Positions 8,677 through 16,582 of a DNA stretch of 64,000 nt are shown here, piece by piece. Every line of letters starts with the position of its first letter. The stretch's first letter is position 1. The notes below the pieces were generated by a model. The model made no database searches. It saw only the letters and a list, made by a program, of their open reading frames with translations, and had not been told where the DNA came from. Made by a program: the position numbers and the translations under genes. Source of the stretch: DSOI01 sp041394885 (GTDB lineage Bacteria; Acidobacteriota; Terriglobia; Bryobacterales; Bryobacteraceae); assembly GCA_041394885.1 (NCBI GenBank), contig JAWKHI010000003.1, positions 276,970 to 340,969 of the forward strand, written 5' to 3'.

Positions 8677-10023
8677 CGGCGTCCACCGCGCCCTGAGCTC
8701 CGGCTTGGTGTCGATCAAGATCTCCCGGATTGCTCGCCGGTCCTGCTCCCGCAGGCTCGCATACGCCTTGTCGTTCGCTTTGCCATCCAGCACCTCGCCC
8801 AGCCTGCGGTAGATGTAGTCTTTCGCCGGACCCGGCAGCGCGTCGAACGCTTCCGTGTAGACCAGGTAGCTCATCGGATAGCGGAATAGGCGCGTGTCCA
8901 TGTCGAGGTCCCGCAAGGACCGGCCTTTGGAATCGCGCGGGCCCATCTTCGCAAACTCGCGGGCAAACTCCGACGTTCCCCTCACCGGGCCCGCCAGCGG
9001 CGCCTCCTCAGTGAACAGCATGTACTTGAGCAAAACCTCCGACGTTCCGTGTATCCGGCGGCGCGTCGAATCGGACCATTCGTGCAACGGCCGTCCGAGA
9101 GCCTTGTTGATGCCTTCCTGCTGGCTGATTGCCACACGCGTTTCGTAACTCACCCGCGTAATCAGGTTGTGCATCGTCACTTGATGCGCCAGCACCATGT
9201 GCGCCACCAGATCGCTGTGTACAGAGGCGTACATCGACAGATCGGTACGGTCTCCGAGCGAGGTCACGTTCGCTCCCGCTTCGCGGTCAATCTCATCCGG
9301 CTTCGTCTTGTCGATCACGATCGCATTGCCCATATGCCGCGCCTCGCCGTGCGTGCCGGTGATGAACCATCCGCCGAACCGCTCCGACAGCGGACTGCTG
9401 TGATCGGTGTGAAAGGACCCGCCGTTCAGTTGCGGAAATCCCTCGCCATCGGGGAACACGCTCCGCACCAGATGCCCCGGCACGCCCAGCGTCTTCGGCG
9501 ACGCGTGACACTGCAGACATTCGTCGTGGCGGATGAACTTCGGTTTGTCCACCGGGCGCTGATCGAGCGTGTAGAAAACGCCGCCTTTGTCCGGGTCCAC
9601 CGTAGACACCTCCACCACGTCCCCATGCTTCACCCAGCCGATGTAGACGTCGTCGTTGAAATACAGCGCTCGCGGGGCCGACGGGGAGATCAGGTTCTGC
9701 TGGAAGCTCGTCTTGGAAAACACGAGAGTCTGGGACGAAACCCGAATCCCGAGATTGGCCAGAACGGAAAGCAGGTACCCGTTCGGCTCCCGCCATTCCA
9801 GTTGCGCATCGCCGTGATCCAGCCGCGTCTGCAACCGGCCCACGGGATCGTTCCGTGTGATGGTGGGATAGCGGATGGCGTCGTCCTCGAGCGGCATCAG
9901 GAAAGACCCTGACAGTGCCGACGCCTGTCCCCACGCGGCTTCTGGGAGCGCTACAAGGAGGAGCGCCGCCAGCGGCACTACCGCCGCGGCGCGAAAGCGA
10001 ACAGTGCTCAGCAAAACGCTCAT
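8653..10023 (-). CDS. Exported monoheme cytochrome-like protein
   Basis: 456 residues. I start it at the ATG 10021-10023, giving a good signal peptide (hydrophobic V-V-P-L-A-A-L-L-L-V-A-L-P-E-A-A-W-G before Q-A); an upstream extension would run into the regulator gene. One heme-binding motif C-L-Q-C-H lies near residue 190, in the context H-D-E-C-L-Q-C-H-A-S. A distinctive W-F-I-T-G-T-H-G-E and H-M-G-N block follows. No second heme or known catalytic domain is apparent, so the redox partner and substrate are unknown. It lies 8 bases downstream of an Rrf2 regulator, which suggests co-transcription and control by a redox or nitric-oxide signal (inference). Confidence 0.8.
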   Translation of the reverse strand: MSVLLSTVRFRAAAVVPLAALLLVALPEAAWGQASALSGSFLMPLEDDAIRYPTITRNDPVGRLQTRLDHGDAQLEWREPNGYLLSVLANLGIRVSSQTLVFSKTSFQQNLISPSAPRALYFNDDVYIGWVKHGDVVEVSTVDPDKGGVFYTLDQRPVDKPKFIRHDECLQCHASPKTLGVPGHLVRSVFPDGEGFPQLNGGSFHTDHSSPLSERFGGWFITGTHGEARHMGNAIVIDKTKPDEIDREAGANVTSLGDRTDLSMYASVHSDLVAHMVLAHQVTMHNLITRVSYETRVAISQQEGINKALGRPLHEWSDSTRRRIHGTSEVLLKYMLFTEEAPLAGPVRGTSEFAREFAKMGPRDSKGRSLRDLDMDTRLFRYPMSYLVYTEAFDALPGPAKDYIYRRLGEVLDGKANDKAYASLREQDRRAIREILIDTKPELRARWTPSALHRQH

Positions 10024-10031
10024 TGCGCACC

Positions 10032-10469
10032 TCACGCCCGGACGCACGCCGCTTCGCACAACGGACGCACGCCGCCTTCTCCGCCGGCCAGATCGGCCAA
10101 CGTCACCTCGCGGAACGAACGCTCGATCGCCGCCAGCGCGTCGTCCATCTTGCGATGCAGGGGGCACAACTTTCCCCGATGCGCCTCCAGGTTGAGCGGG
10201 CAGGTGTGGATCCGCTGCAGCGGATCCACCGCGTTCACAATCTCGAGGATCGTCAGGTCACCGGCTGGTTTGGCTAGTTCGAATCCACCGTGCTTTCCCC
10301 GCGAACCATGCACGATGCCCGCCCGGCCCAGGGACTGGAGAACCTTGGAAAGATACCCCGCCGGAACTTGTGTCGCGCGGGCGATGTCGCTGGTGGTCTG
10401 TGGCTCGGCGCCGGATTCCGCCAGCCAAACGGCTGCCCGGAGCGCGTATTCGGTGGTCTGAGAAAACAT
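10032..10469 (-). CDS. Rrf2 family transcriptional regulator (probable Fe-S or NO sensor)
   Basis: 145 residues, the usual Rrf2 length. The winged HTH is clear: M-F-S-Q-T-T-E-Y-A-L-R-A at the start, S-D-I-A-x-A-T-Q-V-P near 27-36, Y-L-S-K-V-L-Q-S-L near 39-47 and G-x-x-G-G-F-E-L-A near 58-66. Cysteines occur at 90 and 102 in the cluster-binding region, with two more near the C-terminus (P-L-C-E-A-A-C). The usual three-Cys set of IscR/NsrR is therefore not exactly reproduced. It is the first gene of a unit with the monoheme cytochrome and divergent from the hemD-like gene. A palindrome in its promoter (10485-10507) is a likely autoregulatory site. Confidence 0.88.
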   Translation of the reverse strand: MFSQTTEYALRAAVWLAESGAEPQTTSDIARATQVPAGYLSKVLQSLGRAGIVHGSRGKHGGFELAKPAGDLTILEIVNAVDPLQRIHTCPLNLEAHRGKLCPLHRKMDDALAAIERSFREVTLADLAGGEGGVRPLCEAACVRA

Positions 10470-10484
10470 CCGACCCCATTATAT

Positions 10485-10507
10485 GGATATTTGGACAAAG
10501 ATGTCCA
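10485..10507. promoter_or_regulatory. Candidate Rrf2 operator between rrf2 and hemD
   Basis: The 65-base divergent region holds a perfect inverted repeat TGGACA-aaga-TGTCCA (10492-10507). It is embedded in a wider imperfect 22-base palindrome (10485-10506) whose half-sites read GGATATTT and AAGATGTCC. Size and position suit an Rrf2-type dimer site. This is inferred from position and symmetry only. Confidence 0.45.
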
Positions 10508-10534
10508 GAACTGATTTTGCGACACTGGTCTCCG

Positions 10535-11342
10535 ATGGCCTTCCACGGACTCCGCGTTCTCAGCTTCGAAAGCCGCCGCGCCCCTGAGATCGAAACCCTC
10601 ATTCGGAAGCATGGCGGCCAGCCGTTCGTCGCCCCCTCGGTTCGTGAACGCGCCGCGCCGGAGTCCGGACCTGCCTTCGATTTCGCCCGGCGCCTGACCG
10701 CGGGCGAGTTCCAACTTGTTGTTTGCATGACCGGTGTTGGACTCGAGTTCCTGGCGGAAACGTTGAAGCCAAGCCTGTCTCTGCCTGAGCTTTCCGCCGC
10801 TTTCTCCCGCGTGGTCCGTCTCGCTCGCGGACCCAAGCCGTCCAGTGTTCTACGCCGATGGGGCATCCCCGCCGACATCGTTGCGCCGGAACCGAACACA
10901 TGGCGGGAAATCGTAGCCGCCGTGGGGCCGCGCACCGAAATGTCCATCGCCCTCCTCGAGCATGGACGCGCCAATGCGGATCTGGAAGCCGCCCTCGTTG
11001 GCCAAGGCAGGAACGTTTCCACGTTTGCCATCTACCAATGGGATCTTCCCGAAGACACCGGCCCACTCGAAGAAGCAGCGCGAAGAATCGCCGCCGGCGC
11101 GTGCGACGTGATTCTGTTCACATCCTCCATTCAGTTGGAGCATCTGCTCGCGGTGGCTCATCGGGATGGGGCTTCGCGAAGCCGTTCTGGCAGGACTGCG
11201 TCGCGTCGTGGTCGCCTCCATTGGCCCCATCATGACCGAAGCCTTGGCCTCCTGCGCCATCACACCCGCCGTCACTCCGGAGCATCCCAAAATGGGCCAA
11301 TTGGTCCTGGCCGCCGCCGGATATTGCGAACGAACCCGCTGA
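10535..11342 (+). CDS. hemD: Uroporphyrinogen-III synthase-like protein (frameshifted)
   Basis: Uroporphyrinogen-III synthase closes hydroxymethylbilane in tetrapyrrole synthesis. From ATG 10535 the product begins G-L-R-V-L-S-F-E-S-R-R-A and contains V-V-C-M-T-G-V-G, a glycine-rich turn, R-G-P-K-P near residue 100 and L-F-T-S-S-I-Q near 195, which match the two-domain HemD pattern. The frame is lost near 11163: one extra G in the GGGATGGGG tract, or two lost bases. The other frame continues with L-R-R-V-V-V-A-S-I-G-P-I-M-T-E-A-L and ends at TGA 11340-11342, giving about 269 residues, the normal length. I treat the shift as a likely sequence error. It is divergent from the Rrf2/cytochrome unit, which fits a heme theme. 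Confidence 0.7.
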
Positions 11343-11343
11343 C

Positions 11344-13836
11344 CTACTCATACCGCAGCACGCGAAGAGGACTCATCGATCCCGCCCGCCGCGCCGGCAG
11401 GTAACCTGCGCCCAACGCTACCCCTGCCAGCAGGATCGTCGCCCCGGCGACAATCGCGATATCGCCCGTCGACACACCGTACAGTTGCGACCGGACATAG
11501 CGTGCGAGTCCAAAGTACACGGGCAGCGCCACGGCGACACCGATTCCCACCAGCAACGCCACCTCCCGTAAAACCATCCCCGCGATGCGCACGCCGTCTG
11601 CGCCCAGCGCCATCCGGATCCCGATCTCGCGCGAACGCTGCGCCACCGTGTACGTCATCACTCCGTACAGCCCGATCACCGCCAGAAGCGTGGCCAGTAA
11701 TCCGAATGCCGCAGACAACCCGGCGATCAGCCGCTCGGTGGTGAGGGACCGGCTGATCTGGCGGTCCAGCGTCCGCATCCCGTACACCGGTAGTCCGGGG
11801 TCCATCCCGTGCACGATCTGACCCAGCGATGCGAAGAACTGATCGGGGTCGGCCGCGGTTCGCGTGTAGAACGTCACCTCCATCACATAGGGCACCTGGG
11901 CGAATGGCACGAACACTTGCCTCGGCACTTCCTTGCGCAGATCCTCGTATTTCAGGTCCGAGACAATACCGACGATCTCGATATCGGTCTTGGTGCCCGG
12001 ATTGCCACCCATTCCGATGTGGCGGCCAAGCGCCCCGCCCTTTGGGTAGTATTTTTTCGAAAACGACTCGTTCACCACGCACACCTTCGGCGACTTCATC
12101 GCGTCTGCCTCCGTGAACTCGCGTCCGGCCACCATCGCCGCCCGCAGCGTCTTGAAGTAACCGGGACTGATGAAATTGAAATGCGGATTCATCGCTTCTC
12201 CCGGAGCGGCCTGATAGCCTTCCGCCGTGATCGTCGAATCCCACTCGTTGCCGTCAAGCAGCCGCATGATGGAGAAGGCCGACGTCTCGGCGCCCGGCAT
12301 CGCGCTCACGCGCTCGGCGAGCGTGCGATAGAACAGGCGCGTCCGTTCTTCGTCATATCCATTGGCGCGAGGGTCGATTTGAAAGGTGATCAGCCGGTCG
12401 GTGGCGAAGCCAGGATCCACATCCCGCAAGTTCGCCAGTGTACGCACGAACAGTCCGGATGCGATCAACAGCAGCAGCGAAAGCGCCACCTGCGCCGCCA
12501 CCAGCCCTTTCCGTAGCCTTGCGTGGGACCCCGCTCCCGATACCGACCCCGACTCGTCCTTTAACGTGGATGCCACGCTCTGCCGTCCGGCCTGCAGCGC
12601 CGGCGCCAAACCGAATAGGAGCGCCGTCGCCAACCCCACCAGTGCGGCGAAAATCAAGATCCTCGGCTCCGGTGACGCATGGATGGTCAGCGCTGTCTCG
12701 TCCGCCGTGAACATCGCCAGTAATGCCCGCACCAGCAGCGTGCTCAACCCAACGCCCAGCGCCGTCGCAAGGCCAGCCAATAACACGCTCTCCGTCAACA
12801 ACTGGCCCGCGATGCGTCCCTTGCTTGATCCCAATGCCAACCGCACCGCGATCTCTTTCTGCCGCGCCGCCGCCCGCACAATCAGCAGGTTCGCCACGTT
12901 GGCGCAGGCGATCAACAGCACCAGTCCCGTCAGCGCCATCAGCACGTACAATGGCGTTTCGAGGAATCGCCGGTATTGCGATCTTCCGGTTGCGCCCGGA
13001 AAGACCTCCATCCGGGAACTGAGGAACTGATTCCGCGTGTACTCGGTGGTGTTGGCGAAGGCGGCGTCCTTCACTTCGTCCTCGATGATCCGCCGATAAA
13101 GCGGACCCACCGCCGCCTTGGCCTGCTCCATGCTCACGCCGGGTTTCAACCGCGCGAAAACGTTCACCCACCGGCCGCGGCGGTTCTCCAGGGTGTAGAA
13201 GTTCGCGAACAACGGCATCAACGGCTGATACATCATCAGCGGAACGAATACCTTTACCTGCTCACCCACTTCCACTCCGAAGAAACCCTTGCGAGCCACG
13301 CCCACCACCGTCATCTTCTGGTTATTGAGCACGAGTTCCTTGCCCACGATGTCCGGATCCGCCGCGAAACGCGATTGCCAGAATTCATGGCTTAGCATCA
13401 CCACCGGATGGCCGCCAGGCGTCTTGTCATCGTCAGGCGTGAACGTCCGCCCCGGCGCCGCGCCCACCCCCAGCACCTGAAAGTAATTACCGGAGACCAA
13501 CTCGCCCCGGATGCGCTCGGTGCGGCCGCCGTGGCCCATGCTCAGGCTGATGCCGAACCGGCATAGCACGCCGGAAAAGACCTCGCCGCGATCGCGAAAG
13601 TCCTTATACATCGGGTACGACATCGCGTTCGACCCCGTATTGCTGCCGTAGTGCGATCCGCGCGCCGCCAGTTGCACCAGTTCCCCCGGTTGTTCCACCG
13701 GCAACATACGCAGCAGGATTTGGTCGAGCAGGCTGAAGATCGCTGTGTTGGCCCCGATGCCGAGGCTCAGCGAGAGCACGGCGATCGCAATCAGGCCGGG
13801 GTTTTTTCGAAGAGAACGGATGGCGTCGCGCAGCAT
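11344..13836 (-). CDS. ADOP-type ABC transporter permease (MacB/FtsX-like, duplicated)
   Basis: About 830 residues starting M-L-R-D-A-I-R-S-L-R-K-N-P. The first membrane segment contains the family signature L-S-L-G-I-G-A-N-T-A-I-F-S. A periplasmic MacB core domain, three helices (near 290-430), a second periplasmic domain and three C-terminal helices follow, which is the duplicated layout called acidobacterial duplicated orphan permease. The FtsX motif R-S-R-E-I-G-I-R-M-A-L-G-A sits near residue 730 and its first-half copy R-Q-K-E-I-A-V-R-L-A-L-G-S near 360. No ATPase gene lies beside it, as expected for orphan permeases. The substrate is unknown. A longer in-frame start at 13932 exists but lacks family support. 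Confidence 0.9.
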   Translation of the reverse strand: MLRDAIRSLRKNPGLIAIAVLSLSLGIGANTAIFSLLDQILLRMLPVEQPGELVQLAARGSHYGSNTGSNAMSYPMYKDFRDRGEVFSGVLCRFGISLSMGHGGRTERIRGELVSGNYFQVLGVGAAPGRTFTPDDDKTPGGHPVVMLSHEFWQSRFAADPDIVGKELVLNNQKMTVVGVARKGFFGVEVGEQVKVFVPLMMYQPLMPLFANFYTLENRRGRWVNVFARLKPGVSMEQAKAAVGPLYRRIIEDEVKDAAFANTTEYTRNQFLSSRMEVFPGATGRSQYRRFLETPLYVLMALTGLVLLIACANVANLLIVRAAARQKEIAVRLALGSSKGRIAGQLLTESVLLAGLATALGVGLSTLLVRALLAMFTADETALTIHASPEPRILIFAALVGLATALLFGLAPALQAGRQSVASTLKDESGSVSGAGSHARLRKGLVAAQVALSLLLLIASGLFVRTLANLRDVDPGFATDRLITFQIDPRANGYDEERTRLFYRTLAERVSAMPGAETSAFSIMRLLDGNEWDSTITAEGYQAAPGEAMNPHFNFISPGYFKTLRAAMVAGREFTEADAMKSPKVCVVNESFSKKYYPKGGALGRHIGMGGNPGTKTDIEIVGIVSDLKYEDLRKEVPRQVFVPFAQVPYVMEVTFYTRTAADPDQFFASLGQIVHGMDPGLPVYGMRTLDRQISRSLTTERLIAGLSAAFGLLATLLAVIGLYGVMTYTVAQRSREIGIRMALGADGVRIAGMVLREVALLVGIGVAVALPVYFGLARYVRSQLYGVSTGDIAIVAGATILLAGVALGAGYLPARRAGSMSPLRVLRYE

Positions 13837-13904
13837 AGTGGTTCGACGGCGTGCGTCGAAAAACGTACTACGAACTTCCAGCCACGCGGGTTCCTTTTTT
13901 GCGC

Positions 13905-15092
13905 CTACCGAGCGTCGCCCGCCTTCACCCACTCCAGGTTGAAATGCGCGTGTTTGATACTCTTGCCGGCTTTGTCGAAATAGCTATAGGTGGCGTGCAA
14001 CGAGCCGTCCTGGGCCTGGATCAGAGACGGATAGTGATACGATCCTCCCTCGGTCAGTTCCAGATGGCGCTTCCATTGCCAGGACACACCTTCATCGGTG
14101 GAGATCGCCACCGCCAGGGAATGCCGGCCCTTCTCGGTGTCGTTGTAAATCAACGCCCATGCGCCATCCCGAAGAGTGATCACTTCCGCTCCCGATCCCG
14201 GATTCGGCAGGTTCGAATCCCGCACTTCAGACCACGTTACGCCCTCGTCGCGCGATTCTGAAACCAGAAGCCGCTTCGGCGGCGGACCGTTGTCGCGCAT
14301 ATACGCCACCAGCGCCCCGTCCTTCTTTCTCGCGATCGTCGCCTGAATACCGCCCAGGCTGACCAACGGTTCGCTCGTGGACCATGTCTTGCCGAAATCG
14401 TCGGTGATCGCCATCAGCGAATAGCTGTAGCCGTCTGAATAGAGAGGGACGAGGATCCGCCCCGAAGGCAGTTCCACCGGATGCGCCCGCGGCATCCAAC
14501 CCATCCGCGAGAAGTACTTGTCCTTGGCGTGACCGGCCAACTTATCAAGATACGCCGCGCCCCGCGCCCCGCCATCGGCCGATTGCCGCAGCCGCCCGAT
14601 CGCTTCCAATGACTTCGCTTCGAAGTTTCGCGGCACGAACAATAGTGGCTCCGATACCTCCCATCGCGACGGGAGTTTCGGACCCCGCCAATCACCCGGC
14701 GCCGTAATCAGCACCTTCGATATCGCCGTGTGCCATTCGTTGGCCACGATGATCGGCCACACTACCCACAACCGCTGCTTGGAATCCACAAACGCCGCCG
14801 GGTTGCAGTCGGGAAATCCCGGCGTGTCGGCCAGCGTGCCCCGCGGCGTCCAGCTTCGGCTGCCTTTCGACAATCTCGATGCTTCGATGATCACGTCGTC
14901 GGCGGTGCGTTCCCCGGATCCGTGATACCACACCGCCAAAAGGTCCCCGTTCGGCAACTCCACCACAGACGACGCGTGGTTGTGCCACTTCTCTTGCGGG
15001 AAGATCAGCTCCGAAGTCAGGAACGCCGTCTCGGCGTGCGCCACCGGCGCCAGCAACAGGGCCGCGATGAAATTGTGCAATGTGAGCCGCAT
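13905..15092 (-). CDS. Exported sialidase-like BNR/Asp-box glycosidase
   Basis: 395 residues from ATG 15092; a second ATG at 15101 is also possible but stands only two bases from the GA-rich ribosome site. Signal peptide: L-H-N-F-I-A-A-L-L-L-A-P-V-A-H-A. The body is a six-bladed propeller with at least three Asp boxes (S-x-D-x-G-x-[TS]-W): T-D-D-F-G-K-T-W, S-R-D-E-G-V-T-W and S-T-D-E-G-V-S-W. The N-terminal H-N-H-A-S-S-V-V-E-L-P-N-G-D-L-L-A-V-W-Y is typical of exo-alpha-sialidase-like proteins in Acidobacteria and Planctomycetes. Such proteins may act on other sugars or only bind. It follows the SDR gene by 6-15 bases. Confidence 0.85.
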   Translation of the reverse strand: MRLTLHNFIAALLLAPVAHAETAFLTSELIFPQEKWHNHASSVVELPNGDLLAVWYHGSGERTADDVIIEASRLSKGSRSWTPRGTLADTPGFPDCNPAAFVDSKQRLWVVWPIIVANEWHTAISKVLITAPGDWRGPKLPSRWEVSEPLLFVPRNFEAKSLEAIGRLRQSADGGARGAAYLDKLAGHAKDKYFSRMGWMPRAHPVELPSGRILVPLYSDGYSYSLMAITDDFGKTWSTSEPLVSLGGIQATIARKKDGALVAYMRDNGPPPKRLLVSESRDEGVTWSEVRDSNLPNPGSGAEVITLRDGAWALIYNDTEKGRHSLAVAISTDEGVSWQWKRHLELTEGGSYHYPSLIQAQDGSLHATYSYFDKAGKSIKHAHFNLEWVKAGDAR

Positions 15093-15107
15093 TGCAAACA
15101 TTGTCCT

Positions 15108-15881
15108 CTATGTCTCGAAGCGCCGCCCGGCCAGCAACCCGCCGTCGGCCACCGCCACCGTCCCCGTCACGAAAGACGATTCCTTCGACGCCAAAAACAA
15201 CGCATATTGCGCCACTTCCACCGGTTCGCCGATTCGTCCCAGCGGATACATTTCGCGCAAGCGCGCGAAACCCTCCGGAAAGCGATCCCAGTATTCCATG
15301 CACGTTTCCGTCGCGATGGTGCCGGGGCAAATGATGTTGGATCGGATGCCCTCCGCCCCATACTCGGCCGCCGCCAGCCGCATCATCGAAATCAGGCCGC
15401 CCTTGGCGGCCGTGTACGCCGTCTCCCCAACGCCGTAGAGCGCATTCACGCTGGAGATGGTCACGATGCTGCCGCCTCCGCGCAGTCGCATGGAGGCTAC
15501 CGCCCGCCGCGTACACAGGAACGGACCCTTGAGGCACACCGCGATCGTACGGTCCCACACCTCCTCGTCCAAGTCCCCGATCGTCGTGTCTCCGGTTGAC
15601 CAGTAGGCGTTGTTTACGAGAATGTCGATCCCCCCGAATCGCTCCTCCGCGCGGGCAAACAGCAGATCCACCGATTCAGCCACCGATACGTCGCAGCGAA
15701 CCGCCATCGCGGCGCCACCGCGTTCACCGACATTGCCGCTGATGGCGTTCGCCGCGTCCAAGTCGATATCGGCGATCACTACTTTCGCGCCTTCTTCCGC
15801 GAAAAGTTGCGTGATCGCCGCCCCGATGCCGCGGCCTCCGCCGGTGACAATCGCAACCTGCCCCTCCAGCCGTCCCGGCAT
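15108..15881 (-). CDS. Short-chain dehydrogenase/reductase (SDR)
   Basis: 257 residues, classical SDR. The NAD(P) site is T-G-G-G-R-G-I-G near 13-20, followed by the acidic A-D-I-D at the end of beta-2 (prefers NAD). N-N-A lies near 91 and S-S-V-N-A near 142. The catalytic Y-T-A-A-K lies near 155-159. The P-G-T-I loop and the terminal V-A-D-G-G are intact. The substrate could be a sugar or hydroxy-acid given the neighbours. It is the middle gene of a tight unit with the upstream hypothetical gene (10 bases) and the downstream sialidase-like gene. Confidence 0.9.
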   Translation of the reverse strand: MPGRLEGQVAIVTGGGRGIGAAITQLFAEEGAKVVIADIDLDAANAISGNVGERGGAAMAVRCDVSVAESVDLLFARAEERFGGIDILVNNAYWSTGDTTIGDLDEEVWDRTIAVCLKGPFLCTRRAVASMRLRGGGSIVTISSVNALYGVGETAYTAAKGGLISMMRLAAAEYGAEGIRSNIICPGTIATETCMEYWDRFPEGFARLREMYPLGRIGEPVEVAQYALFLASKESSFVTGTVAVADGGLLAGRRFET

Positions 15882-15891
15882 CGCGCCTCCT

Positions 15892-16547
15892 CTATTGCAC
15901 GCAACCGCATCGGGCGGCGCGTGCGTAGTCTCTTAACTCCGGCGGCGCGCTGGCGCCGTTTTGGCCGTTCAAATACTCATCCACCGCTGCTTCCACCGCG
16001 GCCGGGTGGTGATGGTGCCAGTGGCCCAATCCATGCAAGGCGCTCTCCTGGCAGGCCTCATGCGCGATCGAAAGAATGTCCTTCATCGAATCGAGGAACT
16101 CTACGTCCAGACGGTTAGGGTCCAAAGGATTGGGGAAGGTCGCGCCACCCAACAATCGAAATCCCACCACATATAGCAGGACATGTTCAAGGGCGACCCT
16201 CCTTCGCTCCGATGCCCCAGGGCGCGCGAACATCGCCGTGCAAAAAGGTGCCGGAACAACATCGGGAAGGAGCGGATCAGCCGCTGCCGTATGGCCCACT
16301 CGATTCCCTCATCCGCCAGGGCCCCAAACACACCGGAACCTCCGCCCAGATACCAGAAGGCCTGGTTGAGTGAGTGATCTTCGCAGCGGCTGAGATACTC
16401 GAGCGGATGCTCGAACACATCGCTTAAGCGCGCAAGCGTCGCGCCGCACGGCCGCGTCCGCCGGTCCACCTCCGCCGGCCACTCGAAGTAGGACTTCGCG
16501 GGCTGCCCAAACACCAGTTGGATCCACTCCGTATCCACGTCCGGCAT
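15892..16547 (-). CDS. Conserved hypothetical protein with a frameshift
   Basis: The product begins M-P-D-V-D-T-E-W-I-Q and reads cleanly for about 100 residues (W-Y-L-G-G-G-S-G-V-F). The frame breaks at a run of five T on the minus strand near 16235-16245. One added T joins R-H-L-F to C-T-A-M-F-A-R-P, then L-E-H-V-L-L-Y and Q-E-S-A-L-H-G-L-G-H-W, ending at the stop at 15892, for about 218 residues. The final P-E-L-R-D-Y-A-x-A-A-R-x-G-C-V-Q pattern recurs in unannotated proteins. I recognise no catalytic domain. First gene of the SDR/sialidase unit. Confidence 0.65.
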
Positions 16548-16582
16548 GGACCGATTATAGCCGCCTGCTATCCTGATCCACG

